A stretch of DNA of 64,000 nt from JAMXLO01 sp963799415 (GTDB lineage: Bacteria; Pseudomonadota; Alphaproteobacteria; Acetobacterales; Acetobacteraceae), in NCBI GenBank assembly GCA_963799415.1, contig CAWCXI010000034.1:372001-436000 (forward strand), read 5' to 3'. Under the pieces are notes generated by a model. That model made no database searches. It was given only the letters and a program-made list of their open reading frames with translations, and was not told the origin of the DNA. Position numbers and translations under genes: made by a program. The stretch's first letter is position 1; each line of letters starts with the position of its first letter. Below, one piece after another: positions 26,769-33,940 of the stretch.

Positions 26769-27425
26769 ATGACCTTCTCTCTCATTGCCCGCTGCCCTCG
26801 TACCGGACAGATCGGCGCTGCCGTGACCACATCCTCAATCGCCGTCGGCGCACGCTGCGCTTACTGTGCCGCTGGCGTTGGCGCAGTGCTCACGCAGCAT
26901 CGCACCGATCCGCGGCTTGGGCCACGTGGGCTCGCGCTGCTGCGCTCCGGGTGTTCGGCGCAGCAGACGCTTGATGCACTTATAGCCTCGACCTCGCACG
27001 CGCATTGGCGGCAGCTTGCCGTCCTGGACGCGGCCGGCAACACGGCAGCGTTCAGCGGCGTACAGGTTAAGCCGGAATTGAACGCGGCAACTGCACGGGA
27101 CGCCTGCGCGATCGGTAATATTCTGGCGAACACGATGGTGCCTGCCGCGATGCTGCGCGCGTTCCAGGCCGATCCGTCCGCTCCACTGGCGGAGCGTCTT
27201 GTGGTGGCACTGGAAGCAGGTCTCGCGGCCGGCGGCGAGCCTGTACCTGTACGCAGCGCGCATCTGCTGGTGGTGAAGCACGAGAGCTTCCCGCTGATCG
27301 ACCTGCGGATCGATTGGAGCGACAAGCCGATCGCCGACCTCCGCTCGCTATGGCAGCTTTATGCGCCACAGAGCAACGATTACCTGCTGCGTGCGCTCGA
27401 TCCCGACAACCCGTCGATCACCTGA
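26769..27425 (+). CDS. DUF1028 family protein (Ntn-hydrolase-like)
   Basis: A 218-residue DUF1028 protein. The N-terminus MTFSLIARCPRTGQIGAAVT with the invariant GARC/G motif (VGARCAYCAAGVGAVLTQHR) and AIGNILANTMVPAAMLRAFQ are typical; the family has an Ntn-hydrolase-like fold and unknown substrate. ATG 26769 is the natural start; a much longer open frame upstream is a shadow of the EamA and hydrolase genes. Divergent neighbour of the AcnX operon, so a shared role in amino-acid-like catabolism is possible but unproven. Confidence 0.85.
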   Translation: MTFSLIARCPRTGQIGAAVTTSSIAVGARCAYCAAGVGAVLTQHRTDPRLGPRGLALLRSGCSAQQTLDALIASTSHAHWRQLAVLDAAGNTAAFSGVQVKPELNAATARDACAIGNILANTMVPAAMLRAFQADPSAPLAERLVVALEAGLAAGGEPVPVRSAHLLVVKHESFPLIDLRIDWSDKPIADLRSLWQLYAPQSNDYLLRALDPDNPSIT

Positions 27426-27475
27426 ACGCAAATCTGCTCTTGCCATTCGCACCGCTCCTGGGCTATTGAGCGGCC

Positions 27476-27541
27476 ATGGCACGGATGCAGATTATTTCCG
27501 CCTCGCGATTTTGGTACCGCTGGTACACACCGGCGGCCTAG
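27476..27541 (+). CDS. Aromatic-residue leader peptide of the DAHP synthase operon
   Basis: A 21-codon frame with the cluster SRFWYRWYTPAA: Phe, Trp, Tyr, Arg, Trp, Tyr at codons 12-17, then TAG. This is what attenuation leaders of aromatic amino-acid operons look like. It may begin at ATG 27476 or at the in-frame ATG 27485. The peptide itself has no expected function; stalling at Trp/Tyr codons would control the hairpins downstream. Confidence 0.75.
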   Translation: MARMQIISASRFWYRWYTPAA

Positions 27542-27600
27542 GATCGTGCACCACTAGCAGGAACCCCGAAGCCGCCCCGTCAAGGCGGCTTTCGCATTTC
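27511..27600 (+). promoter_or_regulatory. Transcription attenuator upstream of class II DAHP synthase
   Basis: Four segments can pair as in classical attenuation: 1, CCGCTGG (27517-27523, within the Tyr-Arg-Trp codons); 2, CCGGCGG (27530-27536); 3, AAGCCGCC (27569-27576); 4, GGCGGCTT (27584-27591). 1:2 and 3:4 form the terminating state, with 3:4 an 8-bp stem followed by a short T-containing stretch. 2:3 (GGCGGC with GCCGCC) is the antiterminator, favoured when a ribosome stalls over segment 1. Structures were found by eye, not by folding software. Confidence 0.7.
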
Positions 27601-27661
27601 TACTGCATCAGAAATCGGATTTCGCCAAGACAGGAGCGGCCTCTCACCGAAGGAGGCTCGT

Positions 27662-27763
27662 ATGTCCAGCTCAGGATTCGATTTCGACGTCATCACCGGC
27701 CCGTCCGTTCCGAGGCCTGCGCCACAACCCGCGCCGCCTCCGGCGCCTCAGCGACCGCGATGA
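27662..27763 (+). CDS. Small proline-rich ORF with strong ribosome site, upstream of DAHP synthase
   Basis: 33 codons beginning MSSSGFDFDVITGPSVPRP and ending in Pro/Ala/Gln repeats. AAGGAGG lies 5 nt before the ATG, the best ribosome site in this region. Its TGA is 6 bp before the DAHP synthase ATG (27770), which has no Shine-Dalgarno of its own, so translation of the enzyme is probably coupled to this ORF. I do not recognise the peptide. Confidence 0.55.
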   Translation: MSSSGFDFDVITGPSVPRPAPQPAPPPAPQRPR

Positions 27764-27769
27764 CGCGCC

Positions 27770-29149
27770 ATGTGGACACCACAGGACTGGCGCGCCTGCC
27801 CGATCGAGCAGGCGCCGATCTATCCGGACGCGGCGGCACTCGACGCTGTCGAGGCAGAACTTTGCGTCGCGCCACCGCTGATCTTCGCCGGCGAAGCGCG
27901 CGCATTGAAGGCGCAGCTTGCGGGCGTCGCGGCAGGTGAGGCGTTCCTGCTGCAAGCCGGCGACTGCGCGGAATCCTTCGCCGAATTCCACGCCAACGCG
28001 TTGCGCGACACGCTGAAGGTGCTGCTGCAGATGGCGGTGGTGCTCAGTTATGCCGCCACCGTTCCGGTGGTGAAGGTCGCGCGCATGGCCGGGCAGTTCG
28101 CCAAGCCGCGCTCGCAACCCACCGAGACGCTCGATGGAGTAGCCCTGCCGTCCTATCGCGGCGACATCGTCAATGGCATCGCGTTCGATGCGGCTGCCCG
28201 CACGCCGGATCCGTCGCGAATGCTGCGTGCCTATAATCAGTCGGCGATCACGCTCAACCTGCTGCGCGCCTTCACGCAGGGCGGCTTTGCCGACCTGGCG
28301 CGCGTGCAGCAGTGGAACCAGGCGTTCATCGCTGCATCACCGCAAGGCGAGCGCTATGGCGAGATCTGCCGGCGCATCCAGGAGTCACTGGCATTCATGG
28401 CGGCGTGTGGGCTGACGCCGGCGAACGCACCTCAGCTTCGCTCGGCTGAGGTCTACACCAGCCATGATGCGATGCTGCTGAACTACGAGGAGCCGTTGGC
28501 GCGGCAGGACTCGCTGACCGGCGACTGGTACGCATGCTCCACGCACCTGCCATGGATCGGCGAGCGCACGCGGCAGGTGGATGGCGCGCATGTTGCGTTC
28601 ATGCGCGGTATCGCAAACCCGCTGGGTCTGAAATGCGGGCCGACGATGACCGCGGATGAGGTGTTGCGGCTGATCGACGCGCTCAATCCGCGGAACGAGC
28701 CGGGGCGGCTGACGCTGATCACGCGCATGGGTGCGGAGCGCATCGGCATCGGATTGCCGCCGCTGATCCGGGCCGTGCAGCGCGAGGGGCGCAGCGTGGT
28801 GTGGTCGTGCGATCCGATGCACGGCAATACGGTGACGACAAAGTTGGGGCGCAAGACGCGTCCGTTCGACCGGATCATCGCGGAACTGCGCGCCTGCTTC
28901 GCGGTGCATCGTTCGGAGGGAAGCCGGCTCGGCGGCATGCACATCGAGATGACCGGCAAGGATGTCACCGAATGCACCGGTGGCGCGCAGCAGATCGACG
29001 AGAACGCTCTGGCGGATCGCTACCATACGCATTGCGACCCACGACTGAACGGCTCACAGGCGTTGGAACTGGCGTTCCTTGTGGCGGAGGAACTGAAACA
29101 GGAGCGCGAGCGACAGCGCACGGTCGCGTTTGCTGCCGCCGCGGAGTAG
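27770..29149 (+). CDS. aroG: 3-deoxy-7-phosphoheptulonate synthase, class II
   Basis: Condenses phosphoenolpyruvate with erythrose 4-phosphate, the first step of the shikimate pathway. A 459-residue class II (plant-like) enzyme: MWTPQDWRACPIEQAPIYPD, the metal-binding Cys in LLQAGDCAESFAEFHANALR, YNQSAITLNLLRAFTQGGFA, and metal or PEP sites in VVWSCDPMHGNTVTTKLGRK, GGMHIEMTGKDVTECTGGAQ and HTHCDPRLNGSQALELAF. Regulation is probably by the upstream attenuator instead of, or in addition to, feedback. The first IS110-type element begins 13 bp after the stop. Confidence 0.95.
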   Translation: MWTPQDWRACPIEQAPIYPDAAALDAVEAELCVAPPLIFAGEARALKAQLAGVAAGEAFLLQAGDCAESFAEFHANALRDTLKVLLQMAVVLSYAATVPVVKVARMAGQFAKPRSQPTETLDGVALPSYRGDIVNGIAFDAAARTPDPSRMLRAYNQSAITLNLLRAFTQGGFADLARVQQWNQAFIAASPQGERYGEICRRIQESLAFMAACGLTPANAPQLRSAEVYTSHDAMLLNYEEPLARQDSLTGDWYACSTHLPWIGERTRQVDGAHVAFMRGIANPLGLKCGPTMTADEVLRLIDALNPRNEPGRLTLITRMGAERIGIGLPPLIRAVQREGRSVVWSCDPMHGNTVTTKLGRKTRPFDRIIAELRACFAVHRSEGSRLGGMHIEMTGKDVTECTGGAQQIDENALADRYHTHCDPRLNGSQALELAFLVAEELKQERERQRTVAFAAAAE

Positions 29150-29162
29150 CCACCATTGTCAT

Positions 29163-29400
29163 GTATGGACGGCCCCCGTTAGGCAAGCAGCAAAAGCGGT
29201 GACGGCGTAGCGGTCTGGAGCGTTCATGTATCCGGCCTGTTTGTGCGGTCTGGAAAGACCGCTGGCCCCGATGGGTAACGCGAACCAGGTTCCCAGCATT
29301 GCGACGTGCTGAGCGCGCGATGACAGAACGGAGTGTCCTGGTTCTGGTCCTGACCAAATTGCCGTCGGTGCGGTTTGCTCCTTGCGCGATAGGGTCGTGA
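29163..29400 (-). ncRNA. Putative bridge/seeker RNA region of IS copy 1
   Basis: Non-coding tail downstream of the transposase, almost identical to the tail of copy 2 over about 235 bp while the rest diverges. It contains CATTGCGA (29297-29304) and CGATGACAG (29318-29326). The first equals the right half of the insertion target; the second is the reverse complement of CTGTCATCG, close to the left half. TCATGTAT (29224-29231) repeats the element's own left junction. In IS1111-type elements a guide RNA is encoded in this position. RNA ends and strand are inferred. Confidence 0.6.
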
Positions 29401-29469
29401 GGTGCGGCCCGAGTGTTGCTGCCACAGAAGATTGTTGCCCTGGCCAAATCCGATCCCGAGCGAGGCTTC

Positions 29470-29543
29470 GCCGTGGCGTGCGGGGTCAAGCCTCGCGCAG
29501 CGACCGCCAGCGGCGGCTCGGGCTTGACGCCGCACGCCACGGC
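29470..29543. repeat. Inverted repeat inside the tail of IS copy 1
   Basis: GCCGTGGCGTGCGGGGTCAA (29470 onward) is matched by TTGACGCCGCACGCCACGGC (ending 29543), 22 of 23 positions in the full arms. The stretch is absent from IS copy 2 and makes the tail of copy 1 about 175 bp longer. It appears to be another palindromic repeat that entered the element. Confidence 0.65.
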
Positions 29544-29590
29544 GCAAGCACAATCGGGGTCCGGATAGGTCAATCTCCGCGGCACCGGCA

Positions 29591-30613
29591 TCAGGGATGC
29601 GCCGCCACGGCCCGATAGTTGTCGCCCGAGCGCAGCATCGCCCAGGCGATGCGTGCGATCCTCGCCGCCTGGGCGACGGTTGCGACCTTGAACGGCCTGC
29701 GCGCCATGATGCCCTGCACCCAGGCACTGGCCTGGCCCGGCTTCACTCTGGCCCGGCGCATCAGATTGGCGGCGCCGAGCACCAGCAATCGTCGCAGACT
29801 GTGATCGCCCTGTCGGCTGATGTGGCCGATGCGGGTCTTCTCGGCACTGTTGTTGGTGAGCGGCGTCAGGCCGATCCAGGCGGCACAGTCACGCGCGGTG
29901 TCGAAGCGGCGCGCATCGCCGACCGCCATCACCAGCGCGTGGGCGATCAGCGGACCGACGCCGGGGATCTGTTGCAGGCGACGCATGCGCTCATCGCTCC
30001 TGGCGCATGCGACGATGCGGGCTTCGAGTTCCTCGATTCCGGCGTCCAACGCGCGCCATTGCTCGACCAGCGGCCTGAGCGCGCTCAGCAGCAACGCCGG
30101 GATGGCGGGATCGCCGGCATCGATGCGAGCGACCAAGGCCTTGAAGCCCCGCAGGCCAGTGCCGGCAACGATGCCCATCTCGGTCAGCATACCGCGCGTC
30201 GCATTGATGATCTGGGTCCGCTGCTTCACCAGCAGATCGCGCGACCGTTCCAACGCTCGTCCCACCTGCTGCTCGACGCTTTTCACCGGCACGAACCGCA
30301 TGTTGGACCGCTGCACGGCCTCGCAGCAGGCCTCCGCGTCACGCAGATCGCTCTTGCCGCGTTTGACATAGGCCTTCACATACTTCGCGTGCATCAGCCG
30401 TACCTCGTGGCCTTGCCCGCTGAGCACGCGGCCCCAGTGATGCGCCGAGCCACATGCCTCCATGCCGATCAGCGACGGCGGCTGTTTGGCAAGGAACCGC
30501 GCCAGCTCCTCGCGGCGCAGCCGTTTGCGCCACAGCACATGCCCCGCCGCGTCTTCCGCATGCAGTTGGAACACGTTCTTCGCAAGGTCGATCCCAATGA
30601 TGCTACGCTCCAT
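29591..30613 (-). CDS. IS110/IS1111-family transposase
   Basis: A 340-residue intact recombinase. The N-terminal RuvC-like DEDD domain begins IIGIDLAKNVFQLHAEDAAG, with GMEACGSAHHWGRVL and the acidic YVKRGKSDLRDAEACCEAVQ. The C-terminal Tnp domain has RLQQIPGVGPLIAHALVMAV, IGLTPLTNNSAEKTRIGHIS (with the serine nucleophile region) and RQGDHSLRRLLVLGAANLM. ATG 30613 directly follows a GTG at 30616; GGAG precedes both. The product is expected to recombine the element into REP-type palindromes using the downstream RNA. Confidence 0.92.
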   Translation of the reverse strand: MERSIIGIDLAKNVFQLHAEDAAGHVLWRKRLRREELARFLAKQPPSLIGMEACGSAHHWGRVLSGQGHEVRLMHAKYVKAYVKRGKSDLRDAEACCEAVQRSNMRFVPVKSVEQQVGRALERSRDLLVKQRTQIINATRGMLTEMGIVAGTGLRGFKALVARIDAGDPAIPALLLSALRPLVEQWRALDAGIEELEARIVACARSDERMRRLQQIPGVGPLIAHALVMAVGDARRFDTARDCAAWIGLTPLTNNSAEKTRIGHISRQGDHSLRRLLVLGAANLMRRARVKPGQASAWVQGIMARRPFKVATVAQAARIARIAWAMLRSGDNYRAVAAHP

Positions 30614-30692
30614 CACGGACGGTCTCCTTCGCTGCCCTGTTCATCCATGGCCAGCTTGGCACAATGATGCCGTCAGGGGGCCGTCCACCCAG

Positions 30693-30790
30693 CATTGCGA
30701 GGAGCGTGAGCGACGAAGCAATCTCCATCGTCAGTACGCGCGCACAAACCTGACCAAGCTTGCTTCGTCGCTTCACTCCTCGCAATGACA
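30693..30790. repeat. GTCATTGCGAGG palindromic repeat interrupted by IS copy 1
   Basis: Runs from CATTGCGAGGAGCG to CTCCTCGCAATGACA with internal GCGACGAAGCAATC and its complement GATTGC-like arm (GCTTGCTTCGTCGC). The leading GT of the unit lies on the far side of the IS (GTCAT at 29158-29162). Located between the element and msrB. Confidence 0.8.
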
Positions 30791-30795
30791 GGCTG

Positions 30796-31224
30796 TCAGT
30801 CCGGCTTGAAGCCCATCGCCGCGCCGTTCATGCAATAGCGCTGCCCGGTCGGGCGAGGGCCATCGTCGAACACGTGGCCGAGATGGCCGCCGCAGTTGCC
30901 GCAATGCACCTCGGTGCGAGTCATGAAGAGACTGCGGTCCTCTGTGGTGCCGACCGCGTCTTCCAGCGGCTGATAGAAGCTCGGCCAGCCGGTGCCGCTC
31001 TCGAACTTGGTATCGGACGCGAACAGCTCCTGACCACAACCGGCGCAGATGAACTTGCCGTGCCGCTTTTCCCCGTTCAGCGGACTGGTGCCGGCGCGCT
31101 CCGTGCCATGCTTGCGCAACACCTGATATTGCGCGGGAGACAGTTTCGCACGCCACTCCTCCTCGGTGTGGGTCACGGGAAACGTCTCAGTGTCCGCCGT
31201 GTTCGACGAGCCGAACAGCCGCAT
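30796..31224 (-). CDS. msrB: Peptide-methionine (R)-S-oxide reductase
   Basis: Reduces methionine-R-sulfoxide in proteins, with thioredoxin as partner. A 142-residue single-domain MsrB: WRAKLSPAQYQVLRKHGTER, the two zinc CxxC motifs (ICAGCGQELF and VHCGNCGGHLGHVF), FESGTGWPSFYQPLE, and the active-site cysteine in GQRYCMNGAAMGF. ATG 31224 follows an excellent AGGAGG; open frame upstream of it is not family-like. Gene ends close to the palindromic repeat that flanks IS copy 1. Confidence 0.96.
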   Translation of the reverse strand: MRLFGSSNTADTETFPVTHTEEEWRAKLSPAQYQVLRKHGTERAGTSPLNGEKRHGKFICAGCGQELFASDTKFESGTGWPSFYQPLEDAVGTTEDRSLFMTRTEVHCGNCGGHLGHVFDDGPRPTGQRYCMNGAAMGFKPD

Positions 31225-31292
31225 GGGCCTGCCTCCTGGTTCATGGCTGGTCATAGTATAGGGTGCCAGGCCTGGCTTTGGGAGGACAGGGG

Positions 31293-32474
31293 ATGACCGC
31301 ATTTCGCGAGGCGTTGCAGCCCGTGCTGCCGGACGACAGCGCGCAGGCCGCACTGGCGGGTCGCGTGTGGCGGCCCGATGTCGGCGGTCCGTCCGTCGTC
31401 GTTGTGCGGGACGGCGATCTGCTCGACATATCGACGAGCTTTCCGACCATGCGCGATCTGTGCGAGACCGATGCACCTGCCGAGCGTCTGCGTGTCGCGA
31501 CGGGCGAGCACATCGGCAGGCTGGATGACGTGCTGGCCAACACGCCGCCCGATGATCGTGATCGTAACAAGCCGTGGCTGCTGGCGCCGATCGATCTGCA
31601 GGCGATCAAGGCAGCCGGCGTGACGTTCGTCGTGTCGATGATCGAACGCGTGATCGAGGAGCGTGCACGCGGGGACCTGAACGCCGCGGTGGCGATCCGA
31701 GCGGAGGTGAACCGGCTGGTCGGCGACGATCTGGCCAGGCTCAAGCCTGGATCAGCCGAGGCGAGCCACCTGAAGCAGGTACTGATCGAACAAGGTGCGT
31801 GGAGCCAGTATCTCGAGGTCGGCATCGGTGAGGACGCCGAGATCTTCACCAAGGCACAGCCGATGGCCGCGGTCGGCACTGGTATGGACGCGGGGATTCA
31901 TCCGAAGTCGTCGTGGAACAACCCCGAACCCGAGGTGGTGCTGGCCGCGTCATCCGTGGGCCGCATCGTCGCCGCGACGCTCGGCAACGACGTGAACCTG
32001 CGCGACGTGGAGGGGCGGTCCGCGCTGCTGCTCGGCAAGGCAAAGGACAACAACGCGTCATGCGCGATCGGACCGCTGCTGCGTTTCTTCGATGTGCGGT
32101 TCACGCTGGACGACATCCGGCAGACGACGGTTTCGCTCACCGTCGATGGGAACGATGGATTTACATTGAGCGGCGCGTCATCGATTGGAAAGATCAGTCG
32201 CGATCCGGCCGATCTGGTGGCGCAGTTGGTGAACCCGCATCACCGATATCCCGACGGCGCGGTGCTGTTCCTCGGCACGATGTTCGCGCCCGTGGAGGAT
32301 CGCGACGCGCCAGGCAAGGGGTTCACCCACAAGACCGGCGACGTCGTGACGATCGCGGCGCCGAAGCTGGGTAGGCTGGTGAACCGGATGATGCCGACGG
32401 ACCAGTGCGAAGCGTGGAGCTTCGGCACGGCAGCGCTGATGCGGAATCTCGCGAAGCGTGGATTGCTTGCATAG
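31293..32474 (+). CDS. Fumarylacetoacetate hydrolase family protein
   Basis: A 393-residue FAH-superfamily enzyme that would hydrolyse or dehydrate a 2-oxo/acylpyruvate-type compound with Mg2+. An N-terminal domain (PDVGGPSVVVVRDGDLLDIS) precedes the catalytic domain with MIERVIEERARGDLNAA, the metal-binding NNPEPEVVLAASSVGRIVAA, GNDVNLRDVEGRSALLLGKA and GAVLFLGTMFAPVEDRDAPG. This longer form resembles enzymes of sugar-acid breakdown (2-keto-3-deoxy acids). ATG 31293 is preceded by GGAGG. The enolase-superfamily gene at 34-35 kb, now separated by an IS, could act in the same pathway. Confidence 0.85.
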   Translation: MTAFREALQPVLPDDSAQAALAGRVWRPDVGGPSVVVVRDGDLLDISTSFPTMRDLCETDAPAERLRVATGEHIGRLDDVLANTPPDDRDRNKPWLLAPIDLQAIKAAGVTFVVSMIERVIEERARGDLNAAVAIRAEVNRLVGDDLARLKPGSAEASHLKQVLIEQGAWSQYLEVGIGEDAEIFTKAQPMAAVGTGMDAGIHPKSSWNNPEPEVVLAASSVGRIVAATLGNDVNLRDVEGRSALLLGKAKDNNASCAIGPLLRFFDVRFTLDDIRQTTVSLTVDGNDGFTLSGASSIGKISRDPADLVAQLVNPHHRYPDGAVLFLGTMFAPVEDRDAPGKGFTHKTGDVVTIAAPKLGRLVNRMMPTDQCEAWSFGTAALMRNLAKRGLLA

Positions 32475-32481
32475 TTGTCAT

Positions 32482-32715
32482 GTATGGACGGCCCCCGTTA
32501 GGCAAGCAGCAAAAGCGACGACGGCGTAGCGGTCTGGAGCGTTCATGTATCCGGCCTGTTTGTGCGGTCTGGAGAAGACCGCTGGCCCCGATGGGGTAAC
32601 GCGAACCAGGTTCCCAGCATTGCGACGTGCTGAACGGCGCGATGACAGAACGGAGTGTCCTGGTTCAGGTCCTGACCAGATTGCCGTCGGAGCGAGGTGC
32701 TCCTTGCTTCGGTCC
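32482..32715 (-). ncRNA. Putative bridge/seeker RNA region of IS copy 2
   Basis: Nearly identical to the tail of copy 1 although the transposase genes differ clearly. It has the same target-like segments CATTGCGA (32618-32625) and CGATGACAG (32640-32648), the same TCATGTAT segment, and a short stem GCGGTCTGG...AAGACCGC. Conservation of this stretch in a copy whose protein gene is broken suggests recent mobility in trans or shared ancestry. RNA boundaries not determined. Confidence 0.55.
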
Positions 32716-32734
32716 GGGGTAGGCCCGCCGCGGC

Positions 32735-33774
32735 CTACGCTGCGGCGGTGCTGGCCCGGTAGTCCTCACCTGAGCAGAGCAGCGCCCAGGCAATGCGCGC
32801 GGTCTTGGCGGCCTGCGCGATCATGGCGACCTTGACGGGTCTGCGTGCCATCACGCCGAGCAGCCAGGCGCGCGCCTCATTCGGCCTGGCCTTGGCATGA
32901 CGTGCCATATTGGCGGCGCCCAGCACCATGAGTCGTCGCAGGCTGTGATCGCCCTGGCGGCTGATGTGGCCGATGCGGGTTTTCTCGGCGCTGTTGTTGG
33001 TCAATGGCGTCAGCCCGATCCAGGCGGCGAAGTCGCGCGCGGTGTCTGAAGCGCCGAGGGTCGCCGATCGCGGTGACCAGGGCATGCGCGATAAGCGGCC
33101 CGACGCCGGGAATCTGCATGCAGACGGCACATCCGCTCATCGCTCCTGGCGCGTTTCGACCAGGCGCGCCTCGAGTTCGTCGATGCTGGTCGTGCAAGCG
33201 CGCGCCACTGTTCCAGCAGAGGTTTCACCGCGCCAGTCAGCAACCGCTCGGGGATGGCGGCATCTCCAGCATCGATGCTTGTCGAGCAAGCGTCTTGAAG
33301 CCGCCGCAGGCCCGCGCGCGGCGACGACACCGAGTTCGGCCAGCAGACTGCGTGTCGGCATTCATCAGCTGGGTGCGCTGCTTCACCAGCAGCTCGCGGG
33401 CACGCTCCAGGGAACGGTCGATCTGCTGCTCGACACTCTTGATCGGCACAAACCGCATGTTGGTTCGCTGCACCGCCTCGCAGATCGCCTCCGCATCGCG
33501 CACGTCGCTCTTGCCCCGCTTGACGTATGCCTTCACGTATTTGGCGTGCATCAGACGCACCTCGTGGCCCAGCGCGCTGATCACCCGGCGCCCAGTGATG
33601 CGCCGAGCCGCACGCTTCCATGCCGATCAGCGCCGGCGGCTGCTTGCGCAGGTATGGCTCCAGTTCCTCGCGGCGCAGACGCTTCTGCTCCACAGCACCT
33701 GCGCCGGATGCATCTTCGGCGTGGAGCTGAAACACGTTCTTCGCAAGATCCAGCCCAATGATGGTAGTGTGCAT
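32735..33774 (-). pseudogene. IS110/IS1111-family transposase, multiple frameshifts
   Basis: Fragments in different frames reconstruct an IS110 transposase: 5' part TIIGLDLAKNVFQLHAEDAS from ATG 33774; then HEVRLMHAKYVKAYVKRGKS and SVEQQIDRSLERARELLVKQ in a second frame; then IGLTPLTNNSAEKTRIGHIS and GDHSLRRLMVLGAANMARHA in a third, ending at 32735. At least three frame changes are needed. It is a paralogue, not a recent duplicate, of the intact transposase of copy 1. Confidence 0.88.
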
Positions 33775-33854
33775 GGCGGACGGTCTCCTTTGCTGCCCTG
33801 TTTCATCACCGGCCAGCTTGGCACAATGATGCCGTCAGGGGGCCGTCCACCCAG

Positions 33855-33940
33855 CATTGCGAGGAGCGTAGCGACGCAGCAATCTCCATCGCGGCGCCCC
33901 GATGGGGATTGCTTCGTCGCTACGCTCCTCGCAATGACAG
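33855..33940. repeat. GTCATTGCGAGG palindromic repeat interrupted by IS copy 2
   Basis: Starts CATTGCGAGGAGCGTAGCGA and ends CGCTACGCTCCTCGCAATGA, arms perfectly complementary except for a few internal positions, with GCAATC / GATTGC inner arms. The last codons and stop of the enolase-superfamily gene (33920-33922) fall inside it. Confidence 0.85.

Larger units (their letters stand above)
29163..30695 (-). mobile_element. IS110-family (IS1111-type) insertion sequence, copy 1
   Basis: A 1.53-kb element with one transposase gene, a short upstream end (about 80 bp) and a long non-coding downstream tail (about 430 bp), the IS1111 layout. Subterminal inverted repeats TGGACGGCCCCC sit near both ends (29165-29176; reverse complement at about 30676-30687). 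It lies between GTCAT and TGCGAGGAGCG of a palindromic repeat, with CAT present at both junctions (29160-29162 and 30693-30695). No target duplication beyond that is seen, as expected of the family. Confidence 0.85.
32482..33857 (-). mobile_element. IS110-family (IS1111-type) insertion sequence, copy 2, degenerate
   Basis: A 1.37-kb relative of copy 1, with the same ends (TATGGACGGCCCCC at the left, the complement at 33835-33848), the same non-coding tail and the same insertion site: GTCAT at 32477-32481 and CATTGCGAGGAGCG from 33855. The transposase gene has several frameshifts, so this copy is not autonomous. It begins 7 bp after the stop of the FAH-family gene. Confidence 0.85.

Noticed and set aside
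25440..27425. 661-codon plus-strand frame ending with DUF1028
   Set aside because: Only the last 218 codons (from ATG 26769) are protein-like; the rest is antisense to the hydrolase and EamA genes.
27590..27660. Possible tRNA or riboswitch between attenuator and mini-ORF
   Set aside because: No cloverleaf or known riboswitch core could be drawn; the region is sufficiently explained as attenuator tail and ribosome site.
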